A stretch of 6,482 nt of DNA from Pseudomonadales bacterium (GTDB taxonomy: Bacteria > Pseudomonadota > Gammaproteobacteria > Pseudomonadales > Azotimanducaceae). Positions 5,533-6,482 of the stretch are shown here, in pieces (the first letter of the stretch is position 1; each line of letters begins with the position of its first letter). The notes under the pieces were generated by a model. It was not told the origin of the DNA. It saw nothing but the letters and a program-made list of their open reading frames with translations, and did not search any database. A program made the position numbers and the translations under genes. The stretch is from positions 1 to 6,482 of the forward strand of contig JAKUTI010000154.1 of NCBI GenBank assembly GCA_022448765.1, given 5' to 3'.

Positions 5533-6482
5533 TCAGCGTTCGACGACTTCTTTGGCCCATCGGTAGTCGGCTTTACCGCTTGGACTGCGGACGATGGCTT
5601 CGAGAAAAATGAATGCCTTGGGTAATTTGTATCGTGCGATGTGGCGCTCGCACTCGGTTAGTAGACTTTCCTCAGTGGTCGCGACGCCTTCTTTCAGCTG
5701 CACGATCGCCACCACCTCGTTGCCCCACCGTTCGGAGTTGCGACCGGTAACCACCGCGTCAAAGACGGCGGGGTGATGCTTGACGGCTTGCTCGACTTCT
5801 TCGGCGAATATTTTTTCGCCGCCAGAATTGATGGTGACGGATTCCCGGCCATGAAGCTCGAGAGTGCCGTTGGATAGGAGACGGACCTTGTCTCCAGGGA
5901 CCGAGTATTTGACGCCATCGATGGTTGGAAATGTTTCCAGCGTTTTCGCTTCGTCATCTAAGTAACCCAGGGGAATGTTGCCGGAGCGAGCCCACCAACC
6001 CAATCCGTCGTGACCTGGGACTAAGACCGTCGACAAATCCTCTGCTAATACAGCGTTATTTGGTGTGAGGCTAAAGCGACCGGTTTCAGCCCCCGACTTG
6101 GCGTTACTGACATGCGATGCCTGGCCGCCGGTTTCTGATGAACCGGCGGAGTCGATTATGTTGACGTGCGGAATAAGCTCGATCAGTTCTCTCTTAACGT
6201 TGGCCGTCATAATGGCACCACCCGTTATGATGTTTCGAAGCGAAGAGACGTCGTGAGTATTGTTAGCAAGTTCGTCTGCGAGTGGACGGCCGAAGGCATC
6301 ACCGACAATGAGTAAGGTCGTGACCGCTTCCCGGGCAACAATTTCAAGGACATTCTTGGGATCGAATCGGAGCACATCGTCTTGGACGACGACGGTTCCC
6401 CCTGCGTTCAGCATTTGCAGGGCGTTCCAGTGGCCCGCGCCGTGCATAAAGGGTGGTGCGGGAAGTGATTTACGACCCATAC
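5533..6482 (-). CDS. Acyl-CoA synthetase (AMP-forming, FadD19/PRK07798-like), N-terminal part outside window
   Basis: The reading frame is open to the right edge. The first Met in the window (codon 6478-6480) is internal: the P-loop-like YTSGTTGxPKG motif and the N-terminal lobe must lie beyond the edge, so roughly 200 residues are missing. From that Met, the visible 315 residues include PPFMHGAGHW (9-18), the adenylate-binding SAGSSETGGQ (111-120), PGDKVRLLSNGTLELHGRES (195-214) with ribose-contacting D197, SGGEKIFAEEVE (219-230), and the C-terminal RSPSGKADYRWAK (298-310) carrying catalytic Lys K303. These match ANL-superfamily enzymes that convert a carboxylic acid, ATP and CoA to acyl-CoA, AMP and PPi. 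Wording around MHG, VGDAFGRPL and GKADYRWAK resembles the FadD19-type group linked in mycobacteria to steroid side-chain acids. Substrate specificity here is not proven. It is the first visible gene of the ligase-HAD-SDR operon. Confidence 0.93.
   Translation of the reverse strand, partial: MGRKSLPAPPFMHGAGHWNALQMLNAGGTVVVQDDVLRFDPKNVLEIVAREAVTTLLIVGDAFGRPLADELANNTHDVSSLRNIITGGAIMTANVKRELIELIPHVNIIDSAGSSETGGQASHVSNAKSGAETGRFSLTPNNAVLAEDLSTVLVPGHDGLGWWARSGNIPLGYLDDEAKTLETFPTIDGVKYSVPGDKVRLLSNGTLELHGRESVTINSGGEKIFAEEVEQAVKHHPAVFDAVVTGRNSERWGNEVVAIVQLKEGVATTEESLLTECERHIARYKLPKAFIFLEAIVRSPSGKADYRWAKEVVER

Noticed and set aside
6478..6480. ATG as the true start of the acyl-CoA ligase
   Set aside because: The frame stays open to the window edge, and the ANL N-terminal lobe and P-loop motif would be absent. 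The PPFMHG segment a few residues later is mid-protein in the family.

Overview
The window is a compact stretch of bacterial DNA carrying six protein-coding genes and no RNA genes, CRISPR array or insertion sequence that I can see. Gaps between genes are short, Shine-Dalgarno sites are good, and base composition looks uniform, balanced to slightly GC-rich by eye. The gene families (spinster-type MFS carrier, PhyH dioxygenase, classical SDR, type II HAD, FadD19/PRK07798-like acyl-CoA ligase, Amidohydro_2 enzyme) are typical of catabolic gene sets in Pseudomonadota and Actinomycetota. I lean towards an uncultured, possibly marine, proteobacterium, but the window alone cannot settle this.

Layout. 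Positions 1-1135 (minus) hold an amidohydrolase that runs off the left edge; its stop codon is not in the window. A 124-bp divergent intergenic region (1136-1259) follows, then a spinster-like MFS transporter (1260-2879, plus). This converges, with a 12-bp gap, on a PhyH-family Fe(II)/2-oxoglutarate dioxygenase (2892-3842, minus). Upstream of the dioxygenase on the same strand lies a three-gene minus-strand operon, in transcription order: acyl-CoA ligase (5533-6482, N-terminus beyond the right edge), HAD hydrolase (4787-5488) and SDR oxidoreductase (3902-4756, GTG start). A hairpin plus T-tract that looks like an intrinsic terminator (3855-3884) closes this operon and ends only 12 bp before the dioxygenase start codon.

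How the genes may work together (inference). The ligase would activate a carboxylic acid to its CoA thioester. The PhyH enzyme would hydroxylate a carbon of it or of a related compound, the SDR would oxidise a hydroxyl to a ketone, and the amidohydrolase would hydrolyse or decarboxylate an intermediate. The MFS protein would carry a substrate, product or lipid-like compound. The HAD protein is either a haloacid-dehalogenase-like hydrolase or a phosphatase-like enzyme with altered active-site residues. The set reads as a catabolic cluster for a lipid, terpenoid, steroid side-chain or xenobiotic acid; the substrate cannot be named. I see no clear defence system or other unprecedented system. The more interesting points are local: the placement of the terminator against the dioxygenase start, a missing conserved Asn in the SDR, changed HAD motifs, and an enlarged MFS core.
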